64,000 nucleotides of DNA. Origin: Niastella vici (lineage in GTDB: Bacteria; Bacteroidota; Bacteroidia; Chitinophagales; Chitinophagaceae). The DNA is taken from the NCBI RefSeq assembly GCF_002077945.1, contig NZ_LVYD01000052.1, positions 62,001 through 126,000 of the forward strand, read 5' to 3'. The first letter of the stretch is position 1. Each line of letters begins with the position of its first letter. Both the position numbers and the translations under genes were made by a program. Under the pieces are notes generated by a model. The model saw nothing but the letters and a program-made list of their open reading frames with translations, had not been told where the DNA came from and did not search any database. Positions 54,601 through 63,911 of this stretch are shown one piece after another.

Positions 54601-57600
54601 TGACCAGGTTGACTTTGAGACCGGCAACGTGGAGTTCATTGAATTCTGGTTACAGGACCCCTACATCCTGAACCCCGGCAGCACCGGTGGTGAACTGTAT
54701 TTTAACCTCGGTAATATTTCGGAAGACGTGCTGAAAGATGGAAAACGTTTCTTTGAGAACGGTATCAGCGGTGCTGTTACCACCGCCCTCGAAGATACGG
54801 CTACCCGCTGGGGTAAGGTTCCGGCCAACCCCATACAGGTAACCCAGGCCTTCAGTAACGATCCCGGCGACCGCCCCCTGCAGGATGCCGGTTTCGACGG
54901 TTTGGTTGATGATGCGGAACAAATAAAATTCCAGGCATACTTAAACCAGCTGCAGGCTATTGGCAGCCAGGCCTATCAAAAGGCATTGGCCGACCCTTCG
55001 AGCGATGACTACATCAACTACCGTAATTCACAATTCGGTTCAAACGACGGTATTCTTGCCCGTTATAAGAACATCAACAACCCGCAAGGCAACTCACCCG
55101 TTGCCGGCAGCGGCGATAAATTTGTAAGCGCCTTTACTTTATATCCCGACCAGGAAGAATTCAACCGCGATAATACGCTGAACGAACTGGAAGAATATTT
55201 CCAGTACCGCGTTGAACTGAAGAAAGGCAATATGCACGTAGGTTCCAACTACATTACCGACAGTATTGAAGTAAGACCCAGCGGCAGCCCTGCCGAAACC
55301 TGGTACCTGTTCCGCATTCCCATCAGGGAATACCAGCAGAAAATAGGCAGCATCCCCGACTTCAAGTCTATTCGCTTTATCAGGATGTACCTTACCGGTT
55401 TTGAAGATTCAGTGGTATTGCGTTTTGCCAAACTGGAACTGGTACGCAACCAGTGGCGCCAGTTCAATTACCAGCTCGATACAACCAGCCAGTATGTGCC
55501 CATTCCTACCACCACCACTACAACAGTAAAACAGCTGGCAGTGAATGTGGAAGAGAACAGCTCGCGGTATCCGGTGAACTATAAAACGCCACCCGGTGTT
55601 ATTCGTCAGCAACAGCTGAGCAACAACAACGTAAACCTGTTGCAGAACGAGCAATCACTGAGCATGCAGGTGTGTAACCTGGCCCAGAAAGATGCAAGAG
55701 GTGTTTTCAAAACCCTGAGCCTCGATTTGCGCCAGTACAAACAATTGCAAATGTATGTGCATGCCGAGTCGGTGAAAAGCAGCGGCGATATCAAGAACGG
55801 TGAGCTGTATGCCGTGGTGCGCCTGGGTAACGACCTCATCAGTAACTTTTATGAAATAAAGATCCCACTCGATATAACGCCCTGGGGAACTACCGATGAT
55901 GAGTTAATATGGCCGGCAAAAAACAATCTTGACCTGTCGCTCGACCGGTTGACCACGTTAAAAGTTTCGCGTAACAGCAATGGTAACGCGTATAAATATT
56001 ACCAGGAAACCGATGGCGATGGAAGGCAATTTGCCATCCTTGGTAATCCCAACCTTGGTGAAATACGCTCCTTCTTCATAGGGGTACAGAACGTGAACCG
56101 TTTGGATGCCTGTACAGAAGTATGGTTCAACGAACTTCGCCTGTCGGGCCTCGATGAACATGGCGCCTGGGCAGCCACCGGCCGTTTGGATATTAAACTG
56201 GCCGACCTGGGAACCCTGTATGTTGCGGGTACTGCCAAAAGCGCCGGCTGGGGAACCATTGAACAACGGGTAAATGAACGCTCACGCGAAACCTTTACCT
56301 CGCTCGATGTAGCTACCAACCTGGAGCTGGGTAAACTGTTGCCGCCCAAAGCAGGTATTTCTATCCCCGTGTATGCCAGCTATTCAAAAACGGTGACCAC
56401 ACCTGAATACGACCCGTACGACCTGGATATAAAACTGAAAGATAAACTGAAGGCCGCATCGGGTTCTGCCAAGGATTCTATTCGCAACGACGCAGTTGAC
56501 GTAAAGACCATTAAAACGGTCAACTTCACCAATGTGAAGAAGATGAATACCACCGGTAAAAAGCAGCAGATCTGGAGCATTGAGAACTTCGACGTCAGCT
56601 ATTCGTATTATAAAGAAGAACAGCACAACCCGCTGATCGAAAGCAATGAAGTGGTACGGCACCGGGCCGGGTTGGGTTATAATTATACCTCAACCCCTAA
56701 ATACTGGGAGCCGGCAAAGGGCATTATCAAAACAAAATCGCCCTGGATAGCTGCCTTTAAGGATCTCAACATCAACCCCCTGCCTTCGCTGCTTGGCTTC
56801 AGGGCCGATATAAACCGCCAGTTCGGCACCTACCGCCCCCGCAGTGTTGGTACGCCCAAAGGCTTCATCCCCGAAACATACGACAAGTACTTTACGTTTG
56901 ACCGTACCTACAATTTGCGTTGGGACTTCACCCGTTCGCTGAACCTCGATTTCACTGCCCTGAACCGGGCCTGGGTTGATGAAGACAGCGGACGCCTCGG
57001 TGAAGCGGAGAAAAAACGGATGTGGCATAACTTCTGGAAAGGTGGCCGCACCATTCAATACAATCACAAGGCAACGGTTTCGTATACCCTGCCTACCAGT
57101 AAAATACCATTCCTTGACTGGACAACCGTTCGGGCCGGCTATACCGCCACTTTCGACTGGCTGGCAGCTTCACTGCTGGCAAAGGAACTGGGAAACACCT
57201 TATCGAACAGCCAACAGAAAAACCTGACGGCTGAGCTCGACTTTACCCGGTTGTATTCCAAATCGAGACTGTTGCGGGCCTTTGATGAAGATGCCCCCCC
57301 AGCACCGGCGGTACCACCGGTGCCCGGCGCCAAAACCGATTCAACCGGCAAAAAGAAAAAACGCGACAAAAACGCACCGCTTGAATTAAGCGGCCCGGTT
57401 AAATTTGGCGGCCGCATTCTCACCATGCTCAAACGGGTGAATGTTCAGTATACCGAAAATGCCAGCGCTACCATTTATGGTTATACCGATAGCACCCGCA
57501 TTCTGGGTATGAACTTTAAATCGATGGCGCCCGGTCTTGGATTTATTTTCGGCCGCCAGCCCGATACCAACTTTGTAAATATGATGGCCTCCAAAGGCTG

Positions 57601-58816
57601 GCTCACCGCCGATTCCAATTTCAACTACCAGAACCGGCAGGATTATCAGCAACGGTTGAACATCACGGCTACCCTTATACCCATACGTGACCTTACGATA
57701 GATCTTACGCTCGATAAAACGTTTGGTAAAATGTACAGCGAGCTGTACAAAGACACTACAGGCACCGGCGCCCATTTTGCCCGGTTGAACCCGTACACTT
57801 CGGGTAGCTTCAGTGTAAGTTATATTGCCCTGAAGACCATGTTTACGCCGGTTAAACCCAATGAGGTAACCAGTACCTTCCAGAAATTCCAGGATTATCG
57901 CATCCAGTTATCACAGCGCCTGGCCGAGCAAAACCCCAACTGGCAAAAATTGGGTCCGGGCCAGCAGTTCCAAACCGATGGCTATTATACCGGTTATGGC
58001 CGTTATGCCCAGGAGGTTTTATTGCCCGCGTTCCTCGCGGCCTATACGGGCAAGAATCCCAATTCGGTGGCGCTCATCAAAAATGATAACCCGAATATCC
58101 GTTCCAATCCATTCTCGGGCATATTGCCCAAACCCAACTGGCGTTTAACGTATAATGGATTATCGCGTATAAAAGGAATGGAAAAGATATTCACCAACTT
58201 TACCATTACGCACGGTTATACCGGTACGTTAAGTATGAACAACTTTACTTCGGCCCTTTTGTACCGCGACTCGGCAGCTTTTCCATCATTTATAGATACG
58301 CTCACCGGTAACTTTGTGCCTTACTTCCTGGTGCCCAATATCAGTATCAGCGAGCAGTTTGTGCCGTTGATCGATGTTGATATGCAATTCACCAACCAGG
58401 TTACGGCGCGTTTTGAATATAAAAAATCAAGAACGGTTAGCTTAAGTTTGATCGACTTCCAGCTCAGTGAATCCCGCTCAACGGAGTTCACCATTGGAGC
58501 CGGCTACAGAAAACGAGGCGCCTTCTCGTGGATCAAGTTCAAAGGAAAACCGCTGCAGAACGATGCCAGCTTCAGACTCGACGTAGGGTTACGGGACGAC
58601 ATAACCGCCAATAGCCGTTTGGACCAAACACAGGCCTTGCCAACGAACGGACAAAAAGTGATCACCATTAACCCCACGGTCGATTATGTGGTGAGCAACC
58701 GGGTTAATTTGAAATTCTATTTTGAACAGCGGCGGGTTGAACCGAAGATCTCTACTTCACCCCCCATCACAACCACCCGGGCGGGCGTACAAATAAGGAT
58801 CTCACTGGCGCAGTAA
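51659..58816 (+). CDS. sprA: T9SS outer-membrane translocon SprA
   Basis: 2385 residues, the expected size of SprA (a 36-strand outer-membrane barrel channel for T9SS and gliding). The start is TTG at 51659: an in-frame TAG sits three codons before it and no ATG precedes the signal peptide (ending SSTAKA). Family features: the GKIEIKPQGEVNII segment, GAQQLFGIKTSLQFG, repeated aromatic-ended beta strands and the C-terminal strand AGVQIRISLAQ. A Pro/Lys-rich linker (APPAPAVPPVPGAKTD) lies at about 1880. It secretes the two cargo proteins encoded in this window. Co-oriented behind ruvA; ends in a good terminator. Confidence 0.95.
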   Translation: MLPALYRNRITPVLIAVCVALSSTAKANYAPWQDTSKPQSTIDTLKYPLHDRRGDKFTFPERNSLGLNDPANIQDSIIYDPKTRQYYIIEKIGNFYYRKPTYLTFEEFMAYQARKQETDYFKKRSNILSGLNRKMLKPKMSMTDNLFNRIFGNGKIEIKPQGEVNIIAGYQGQNIKNPALPERARRNGGFDFDMNANLSVIGNIGDKLKLPISYNTLANFDFDNQLKLDYTGSDDEIIKKIEAGNISFSSKGTLIPGAQQLFGIKTSLQFGKLYITGVLANQRSQKQSLGLQGGSANTYFEFKADDYEENRHFLLAQYFRKNFNKAMSKLPVVSSQVQILRMEVWVTNRNGSTTETRDVVGLMDLAEIHPYDSINTQPNPGNGNGLPYNDANDLYRRIIKDPASRQPSYITSKLQSLGLRPVQDFEKTFARKLSASDFVFNPQIGFLSINQPLQPDEVLGVAYQYSYNGKIYQVGEFSQDVPPDTTQKAAGTQKVLFLKLLKATSQRTNLPLWDLMMKNVYTLKTKDGSYLSSVQAADFKLNVLYEEPSLGQKRFLPEGDRPGTPLLTLLNLDRLNSHNDPLPDGVFDFLEGFTIQSQQARIIFPMLEPFGRDLQQVAFSGSTPDIIQKYIYYPLYDTIKEIAKTYANLDRYVISGYAKGQSTSEISLGAFNVPQGSVSVTAGGQILKENQDYVVDYNLGTVKIINQAILNAGLPVNVQFENNAGYGIQQRNFMGLRLDYMAKQTAREQLSIGASLVRLGERPFFTKTSYNEDPIRNTMYGVDFNYMTQAPRITSWLDKLPFYHTTEMSTITAYGEAAYLKPGHPPQIGKGSSSQVFIDDFEGSRNAIDLRFPLVSWGLSSTPAHNGLFPEADKRDSLEYGYNRAKLAWYNIEPVLQDKTSADNPISRNLLNDPRVRSVNVRDIFPQRTPDLGQGSLVTFDMAYYPTERGPYNFDARTGSIAPTGRLLNPKTRWGGIMRGIDQVDFETGNVEFIEFWLQDPYILNPGSTGGELYFNLGNISEDVLKDGKRFFENGISGAVTTALEDTATRWGKVPANPIQVTQAFSNDPGDRPLQDAGFDGLVDDAEQIKFQAYLNQLQAIGSQAYQKALADPSSDDYINYRNSQFGSNDGILARYKNINNPQGNSPVAGSGDKFVSAFTLYPDQEEFNRDNTLNELEEYFQYRVELKKGNMHVGSNYITDSIEVRPSGSPAETWYLFRIPIREYQQKIGSIPDFKSIRFIRMYLTGFEDSVVLRFAKLELVRNQWRQFNYQLDTTSQYVPIPTTTTTTVKQLAVNVEENSSRYPVNYKTPPGVIRQQQLSNNNVNLLQNEQSLSMQVCNLAQKDARGVFKTLSLDLRQYKQLQMYVHAESVKSSGDIKNGELYAVVRLGNDLISNFYEIKIPLDITPWGTTDDELIWPAKNNLDLSLDRLTTLKVSRNSNGNAYKYYQETDGDGRQFAILGNPNLGEIRSFFIGVQNVNRLDACTEVWFNELRLSGLDEHGAWAATGRLDIKLADLGTLYVAGTAKSAGWGTIEQRVNERSRETFTSLDVATNLELGKLLPPKAGISIPVYASYSKTVTTPEYDPYDLDIKLKDKLKAASGSAKDSIRNDAVDVKTIKTVNFTNVKKMNTTGKKQQIWSIENFDVSYSYYKEEQHNPLIESNEVVRHRAGLGYNYTSTPKYWEPAKGIIKTKSPWIAAFKDLNINPLPSLLGFRADINRQFGTYRPRSVGTPKGFIPETYDKYFTFDRTYNLRWDFTRSLNLDFTALNRAWVDEDSGRLGEAEKKRMWHNFWKGGRTIQYNHKATVSYTLPTSKIPFLDWTTVRAGYTATFDWLAASLLAKELGNTLSNSQQKNLTAELDFTRLYSKSRLLRAFDEDAPPAPAVPPVPGAKTDSTGKKKKRDKNAPLELSGPVKFGGRILTMLKRVNVQYTENASATIYGYTDSTRILGMNFKSMAPGLGFIFGRQPDTNFVNMMASKGWLTADSNFNYQNRQDYQQRLNITATLIPIRDLTIDLTLDKTFGKMYSELYKDTTGTGAHFARLNPYTSGSFSVSYIALKTMFTPVKPNEVTSTFQKFQDYRIQLSQRLAEQNPNWQKLGPGQQFQTDGYYTGYGRYAQEVLLPAFLAAYTGKNPNSVALIKNDNPNIRSNPFSGILPKPNWRLTYNGLSRIKGMEKIFTNFTITHGYTGTLSMNNFTSALLYRDSAAFPSFIDTLTGNFVPYFLVPNISISEQFVPLIDVDMQFTNQVTARFEYKKSRTVSLSLIDFQLSESRSTEFTIGAGYRKRGAFSWIKFKGKPLQNDASFRLDVGLRDDITANSRLDQTQALPTNGQKVITINPTVDYVVSNRVNLKFYFEQRRVEPKISTSPPITTTRAGVQIRISLAQ

Positions 58817-58834
58817 GCTGAAACATAATTAAAA

Positions 58835-58870
58835 TAAAAAAAGGTCCCACACATTAACGTGGGACCTTTT
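58835..58870. terminator. bidirectional terminator between sprA and the small secreted protein gene
   Basis: An 8-bp GGTCCCAC / GTGGGACC stem extended by an A-run/T-run (AAAA / TTTT), loop of 8; T-rich on both strands. Confidence 0.93.
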
Positions 58871-58893
58871 CATTTTATAAACTTTTTATTGAA

Positions 58894-59388
58894 TTATTTT
58901 CTCGCGGTAGGCTCCGGCTTTTTCATCAGCATTACATAACCGCACAATTTCTTTTTCTGCTTGTTCACCTGCACCGGTTTTATCATGTGGTATTCAGAAA
59001 ACTGGGGAACATAGGTATAACTGATAACACTACCATCTATATCGCCCCACTGATGGCGTTTGTATACAACCTGGCGTTCGTTAAAGTCGTACATCCGTAC
59101 CTCATACAACTTCGAGGTGGGGTCACCGATAAAAAAAAATTGATACACAGTACCGGCCTGCATTGGTAAAACTACTGGCAATTCATACTCACTCTCCATT
59201 TGAACGCTCGCTTCGCGTAATAGTATATATCCCTGATCGACACTCGCTTTTTTAATGCTGTCGACAGTTTGCTGATAGGGATTGCCTTCACAGTTTTGTA
59301 ATTTAATTACATCGCTTTGGGCTCGCAATGGAGGGGAAAACAATAAGGTTATGCATGACAATAGGCATGCGCATAGGGATTTACACAT
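58894..59388 (-). CDS. small secreted protein, function unknown
   Basis: 164 residues with a Cys-rich signal peptide ending LRAQS. No lipobox of standard form. The mature part starts DVIKLQNCEGNPYQQ and is a mixed alpha/beta protein with IGDPTSKLYEVRMYDFNERQVVYKRHQW, a pattern of strands and turns often seen in envelope proteins. It has no recognised family. Convergent with sprA across the terminator; an envelope role near T9SS is possible but only from position. A gene-free AT-rich stretch of about 200 bases follows upstream. Confidence 0.65.
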   Translation of the reverse strand: MCKSLCACLLSCITLLFSPPLRAQSDVIKLQNCEGNPYQQTVDSIKKASVDQGYILLREASVQMESEYELPVVLPMQAGTVYQFFFIGDPTSKLYEVRMYDFNERQVVYKRHQWGDIDGSVISYTYVPQFSEYHMIKPVQVNKQKKKLCGYVMLMKKPEPTARK

Positions 59389-59596
59389 AGAAATTGGCTT
59401 TAAGCAGGATTTTGGAATAGTGCAATAATAGTAGCTAATATAAAACTACGCAAATTAACGGTTCATGCAAGTAGATTTGCTAACATTTCACATATTCTAA
59501 ATGAATTATGTATCAGTCATTTAAAATAATCATTATATTTTATACTGCACTAAAGGGAAAGTACTAGCAACAGGAAAAGTATTTCAACGCAGCAGA

Positions 59597-60349
59597 TCAC
59601 CGGTGCAGGTAAAAAGAGTTTGCCTGGGCCTGGCAGGTAAGCACCAGCTCGTTGATGCACACATGTGCGGGTAAAGTAGTTGTATAAAAAACGACATCTG
59701 CGACATCTGCGGCACTCAGTGGTTGATACCCTTCATACATTTTTTCGGCAGCCGCTTCGTTGCCTTTAAAGCGAACCATTGAAAATTCGGTTTCTGCCGC
59801 CCCGGGATGAATAGCCGTTACTTTTATTTTGTGCCGCAACAGGTCGACCCGCATTGATTGAGAAAGTGCATCCAGGGCATATTTTGAGGCGCAATACCCG
59901 TTCCCCTTTTCATAAACCTCCTTACCGGCAATAGACCCCATATTGATGATATGCCCCTGTTTCCGCTCGATCATTCCGGGCACAACAGCCTTGGTTACAT
60001 ACATTACGCCTTTTACATTGGTATCGAGCATGGTATCCCAATCGTCAATATCGGCATCTTCAAAATAATCGCGGCCCAGGGCCAGTCCGGCATTATTGAT
60101 GAGAACATCAATGTTTGCAAAGGCAGGTGGTAATTGTTCAATAACAGCAAAAACAGCAGCGCGGTCGCGCACATCAAACACCAGGGAATGTACGGGTACT
60201 TTATAAGCAGCCGTTAATTCACGGGCAAGTGCTTCCAGGCGATCGGCCCGGCGGCCGGTGATAATAATAGTATTGTTGTTGGCCGCAAATTTTTGGGCCA
60301 TAGCCTTTCCAAAACCTGAAGTGGCGCCGGTGATCAGTACTGTTTTCAT
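59597..60349 (-). CDS. short-chain dehydrogenase/reductase (YdfG-like)
   Basis: 250 residues of classical SDR. NAD(P) motif TGATSGFGKAMA (about 7-18), an Arg in TGRRADRL that suggests NADP preference, NNAGLALG, and the active site Ser in NMGSIAGK with YxxxK as YCASKYALD. Closest pattern is the serine/3-hydroxy acid dehydrogenase group (YdfG), acting on hydroxy acids such as serine, 3-hydroxyisobutyrate or malonic semialdehyde; substrate unproven. The start at 60349 removes eight unlikely codons. Its 5' end is 77 bases from the stop of the surface protein gene, same strand. Confidence 0.9.
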   Translation of the reverse strand: MKTVLITGATSGFGKAMAQKFAANNNTIIITGRRADRLEALARELTAAYKVPVHSLVFDVRDRAAVFAVIEQLPPAFANIDVLINNAGLALGRDYFEDADIDDWDTMLDTNVKGVMYVTKAVVPGMIERKQGHIINMGSIAGKEVYEKGNGYCASKYALDALSQSMRVDLLRHKIKVTAIHPGAAETEFSMVRFKGNEAAAEKMYEGYQPLSAADVADVVFYTTTLPAHVCINELVLTCQAQANSFYLHR

Positions 60350-60426
60350 GAAGGAAGAACAATTTGGCAGCAAAAGTAAGTTGAAATTGGTAACAAGCTA
60401 CTATGTTAGCCTTACAACCTATTACC

Positions 60427-63060
60427 TTATCGTAACAGGATCGCCGTTCCTTTCCGCATTACCACCTTACCGGTATAATCGGTGCCGCGCACCATCCAAA
60501 CATAGGTTCCGGCATCCTGTGGCTTGCCGTTAATGGAGCCATCCCAGCCCGATTCGGGCGAGTAGCCTCTGTACACCATTTGGCCCCAGCGGTTGTAAAT
60601 GCAGAAATAATCAATAGTGGCTATACCTACCGGTATCGGCCTTAACCGGTTATTACGGCTGCCATCTGGCCTGAACGCATTGGGAACAAAAATATCGGGC
60701 GCCGTTTTAAATACTTTGATGTTGATAGTGTCCAGGTCGTAGCATCCTTCAGCCGTATAGGCCTTTAACTGGTAAGAGAAATTATCTTCCAGCAAGGCAG
60801 TGGGATTGGCAATATCATTTCTATTGAGGTGCAACGGCGGCTGCCATTCATAGAAATCGGCCCCACGCCCATTCAATAGCAGCGGCTGATTAACAACTAC
60901 AGAAGTATCGTTTCCTGCAAAGGCAATTATTTCATCTTTTACATTCACGATCACGGTATCGCGCCCCGGTTTGGGACAACCCAACGTATCGTAAACACTA
61001 AGCACATACGCAGTGGTCTTTTTAGGCCAGGCCAGCGTATTGAGGCTGTTGGCATTACTTAATGTGCTTATAGGACTCCAGGTAAACCGGTATCCAACCA
61101 TGCTGGCATGCAGGCTGGCGGTATCTTCGTAACAGATAAGCGTATCGGCTCCCGCCCGCGCAATGGGATATGGAATGGTGCGAATGGTAATATCATCTGC
61201 CGCACTACATTTACCAACATGGGCAACAACATGATAAGTAGTGATTGACGAAGGTTTTACATATGGTTGTTTTACATTCGGGTCGCTGATGTAACCCGGT
61301 GTATTGGCCGTCCATTCAAATTTCAACCCGTCTGATTGCGGGTTTAACCTTATGGTATCTGTAAGGCAAATGGTGCTGTCGGCGCCCGCATTCAACGTTA
61401 CAAAATCAACAACCCGTACCTGCACATTATCTGTGTTAACGCAACCATTTTCGTTTAGGGTTATGGTATAGGTGGTAGTTTTTTTGGGGTACACCGATGG
61501 CGTGAAGGTATTTTCATCGAAGATGTTATACAAAGGCGTCCAGGAAGCAATGCCATTACCGCTTGCATTCAGCTTCAATGTATCAATACTACAGATCAAA
61601 GTATCTTTGAAGGCAAGAGTGATCGGAGGTTTGTCCCGTACATCGGCAGTGCCTGTTACGGTTCCCACACAACCTTTATCACTTTCAACCGTGAGCGTAA
61701 CTGTTTTTGTACCGGTGCTGCTGTATTTCCACGAAGGGTTCTGCACGGTCGATATATCGGTGGTAGTGGTTTCATCACCAAAATCCCAACTCCACTTGCT
61801 GGCCTTGCCATATTTTGAAGTGGTTTGATCAATAAACTGTATCGGCAGCAATACGCAGGTGCCCTGCACTTTAAATGCCGGATAAAAACCGGGATATACT
61901 TTTGCCAGCGTTACGGTTTCATCTTCACACTGCCCGGCCAGCACTACTTTCAGCTTAACGGTATAGGTACCGGTATCGGCATACTGGTGCTGGATCGTTC
62001 CTTCAATATCGGTAGTGGTAGCCGGTGGGGTTCCATCGCCAAAATCCCAGGTGTAAACCGAACCGGTGGGGTTCACCTGTTCATTTTTAAACGTTACCAG
62101 GAAGTCATCGCAATAAGCATAATTAGGTTTTAACAATGCATCGAGCGGAATACAATCCGACACTTTAACGTGTACATCTTTGCGGTGAATATTGATCAAT
62201 ACGCCCTGGCGGTATTCGTACGCGCAAACGGTGATCACATATTGCCCGGTAGTAGATGGCGCAATACCACTGATCAATCCGGTTTTGTCGTTGATGGTCA
62301 CCTGGCCGCCCAATGGGGCGTTGCCACCATAAGGCGATTGATAATTCAATTGGGTATAGGGCGGAGTAGAAGCAGTTTGCGGAGCAGGCGTTCCGGTTGA
62401 TCCGCCTACAAAACCACTGCAAAAAGTGTATTTTATTTCATCTGTTCCATCGGGTTCAGTAGCAGCAAAACTTAAGGTAAAATTACTTCCGCGGCAAATG
62501 GCAGTGGCATCGTTGGGTGTAAACCGGGGACTGCTATTCTTATACGCTTCGGGCAATAGCTCTGTACCCGGAATTTCACACATGTAGGTGGCGCCTACCG
62601 AATTACTGGGCGACACCAGGTTAACGATATTATTAATACGGCAGCACCGCTGGTAAGCAATAGTATACCCCTTTACATTAATGGGCAGGGTAACGGTGGT
62701 GGAAAATGAACGTACCCGGTAACATACATCGGTGGGGGGATTATTGATACAGGGATTTGAATTGGGATCGAATTTTAGAAACACGTCACCGGTGGTAGGT
62801 GCGGTGAACGGACTGCCGGAGATCTGACTGTTGCTGTTGTCCTTATCAAAAATGGTCAGCTTTATTTCCGTATCAAGCTGTCCGCTGCTGTTAGCATTAC
62901 AGTCGATGTACAGCTTTAAAGTGATCCTGTACAGTGATGTACCCGCAGCACTACCGGGGCCCATGTAATCATAGAACATCTCCCCTCCCTTAATATGCTC
63001 GGCAAACAGGGACTGGATCGTTCCAACTAACAACAAAGCTATCGCGAGGGCTTTTCTCAT
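60427..63060 (-). CDS. large secreted PKD-repeat protein with gliding-associated C-terminal domain
   Basis: 877 residues, signal peptide to about residue 20 (IQSLFA). The N-terminal part starts HIKGGEMFYDYMGPGS (a beta-rich surface domain seen in Bacteroidota adhesin-like proteins). At least two PKD domains follow (YTWDFGDGTPP and WSWDFGDETTT, each then HQYADTGTYTVKLKV- or WKYSSTGTKTVTLTV-like), then Ig-like cadherin-type units with regularly spaced cysteines (ADSTICLTDTIRLNP, ADTLICYEDTASLH). The C-terminus (IFVPNAFRPDG, YNRWGQMVY, GTYVWMVRG) is the gliding-motility-associated, type B T9SS sorting domain. Secreted via SprA and kept on the surface; role in adhesion or motility inferred. Confidence 0.92.
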   Translation of the reverse strand: MRKALAIALLLVGTIQSLFAEHIKGGEMFYDYMGPGSAAGTSLYRITLKLYIDCNANSSGQLDTEIKLTIFDKDNSNSQISGSPFTAPTTGDVFLKFDPNSNPCINNPPTDVCYRVRSFSTTVTLPINVKGYTIAYQRCCRINNIVNLVSPSNSVGATYMCEIPGTELLPEAYKNSSPRFTPNDATAICRGSNFTLSFAATEPDGTDEIKYTFCSGFVGGSTGTPAPQTASTPPYTQLNYQSPYGGNAPLGGQVTINDKTGLISGIAPSTTGQYVITVCAYEYRQGVLINIHRKDVHVKVSDCIPLDALLKPNYAYCDDFLVTFKNEQVNPTGSVYTWDFGDGTPPATTTDIEGTIQHQYADTGTYTVKLKVVLAGQCEDETVTLAKVYPGFYPAFKVQGTCVLLPIQFIDQTTSKYGKASKWSWDFGDETTTTDISTVQNPSWKYSSTGTKTVTLTVESDKGCVGTVTGTADVRDKPPITLAFKDTLICSIDTLKLNASGNGIASWTPLYNIFDENTFTPSVYPKKTTTYTITLNENGCVNTDNVQVRVVDFVTLNAGADSTICLTDTIRLNPQSDGLKFEWTANTPGYISDPNVKQPYVKPSSITTYHVVAHVGKCSAADDITIRTIPYPIARAGADTLICYEDTASLHASMVGYRFTWSPISTLSNANSLNTLAWPKKTTAYVLSVYDTLGCPKPGRDTVIVNVKDEIIAFAGNDTSVVVNQPLLLNGRGADFYEWQPPLHLNRNDIANPTALLEDNFSYQLKAYTAEGCYDLDTINIKVFKTAPDIFVPNAFRPDGSRNNRLRPIPVGIATIDYFCIYNRWGQMVYRGYSPESGWDGSINGKPQDAGTYVWMVRGTDYTGKVVMRKGTAILLR

Positions 63061-63095
63061 TCAACTGGTTAACAACTCACTTTACTTTATCCTAA

Positions 63096-63899
63096 TTATT
63101 CATGCATCAAAAAGGCGTCAACAAAAGAATTACCCGGCACCGGTTCCTCCCACATTCCCATATGTCCACTATGTTCCAGCGTATGGAAATAGGACAATCC
63201 CGGTAAATAACACTGTTGCAAACCCTGCACATATGGCACTGCTGTATCGTATTTTCCTAATATGAACAATACCGGGCGGGGAAAGTTTTTAAGCACATGG
63301 GTGCGGTCGGGCCGAACCATCATGCACTGGTAGTAATTTACGAGTGATTGCCCAATAAAGTTGGAAAACCGCGCTAATATTTTCCCCACCAGTTCGGGTT
63401 GTTGCTTTTTTGTTTCTTCAGAAAAAAGATTGGGAATCGATTGCGCTAAAAATTTTGCAGGGCCGTTTTGCTCAATGAACTCAATTCCGCGGCGGCGGGC
63501 AGTCTTTTTTTCTTCACTATCAGCAAAAGCGGTGCTATGAAATAAACCAAACGAACGAAGTCTTTCGGGCCAGGTTTCGGCAAATGCCAGGGTAATATAT
63601 CCACCCATGCTATGGCCGATCATACTTACCGCCCCAATTTTTTCGGCATCCAGTATAGCACGGATACATTCCGCAAAATATTCCATCGACCAGTTTGCAT
63701 CGTTGATCGGCGATTGCCCACTGCCAGGCAGGTCGGGAACAATGAGCTGATATTTATTTTTGAGGTATTCAACCTGGTTCTCCCAAACGGTTCCATCTTC
63801 TGCAAATCCATGTACCAGCACCACCGGCTTCCCCTTCCCTTCTATGCGGTAATATACCGGCTGTCCGTTTAGCTGGATATTATTAATTGTTGCTGCCAT
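63096..63899 (-). CDS. alpha/beta hydrolase
   Basis: 267 residues, cytoplasmic (no signal). Oxyanion region VLVHGFAEDGTVW (about 27-39), nucleophile Ser in GHSMGG (about 94-99), acid in GKYDTAVP and catalytic His in EHSGHMGMWE. The fold resembles small esterases, lactonases or haloalkane-dehalogenase relatives; substrate unknown. Only 12 bases separate its start from the stop of the gene coming in from the right edge, so they probably form one unit. It ends 35 bases before the large surface protein start. Confidence 0.9.
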   Translation of the reverse strand: MAATINNIQLNGQPVYYRIEGKGKPVVLVHGFAEDGTVWENQVEYLKNKYQLIVPDLPGSGQSPINDANWSMEYFAECIRAILDAEKIGAVSMIGHSMGGYITLAFAETWPERLRSFGLFHSTAFADSEEKKTARRRGIEFIEQNGPAKFLAQSIPNLFSEETKKQQPELVGKILARFSNFIGQSLVNYYQCMMVRPDRTHVLKNFPRPVLFILGKYDTAVPYVQGLQQCYLPGLSYFHTLEHSGHMGMWEEPVPGNSFVDAFLMHE

Positions 63900-63911
63900 G
63901 CCCTGAAGGTA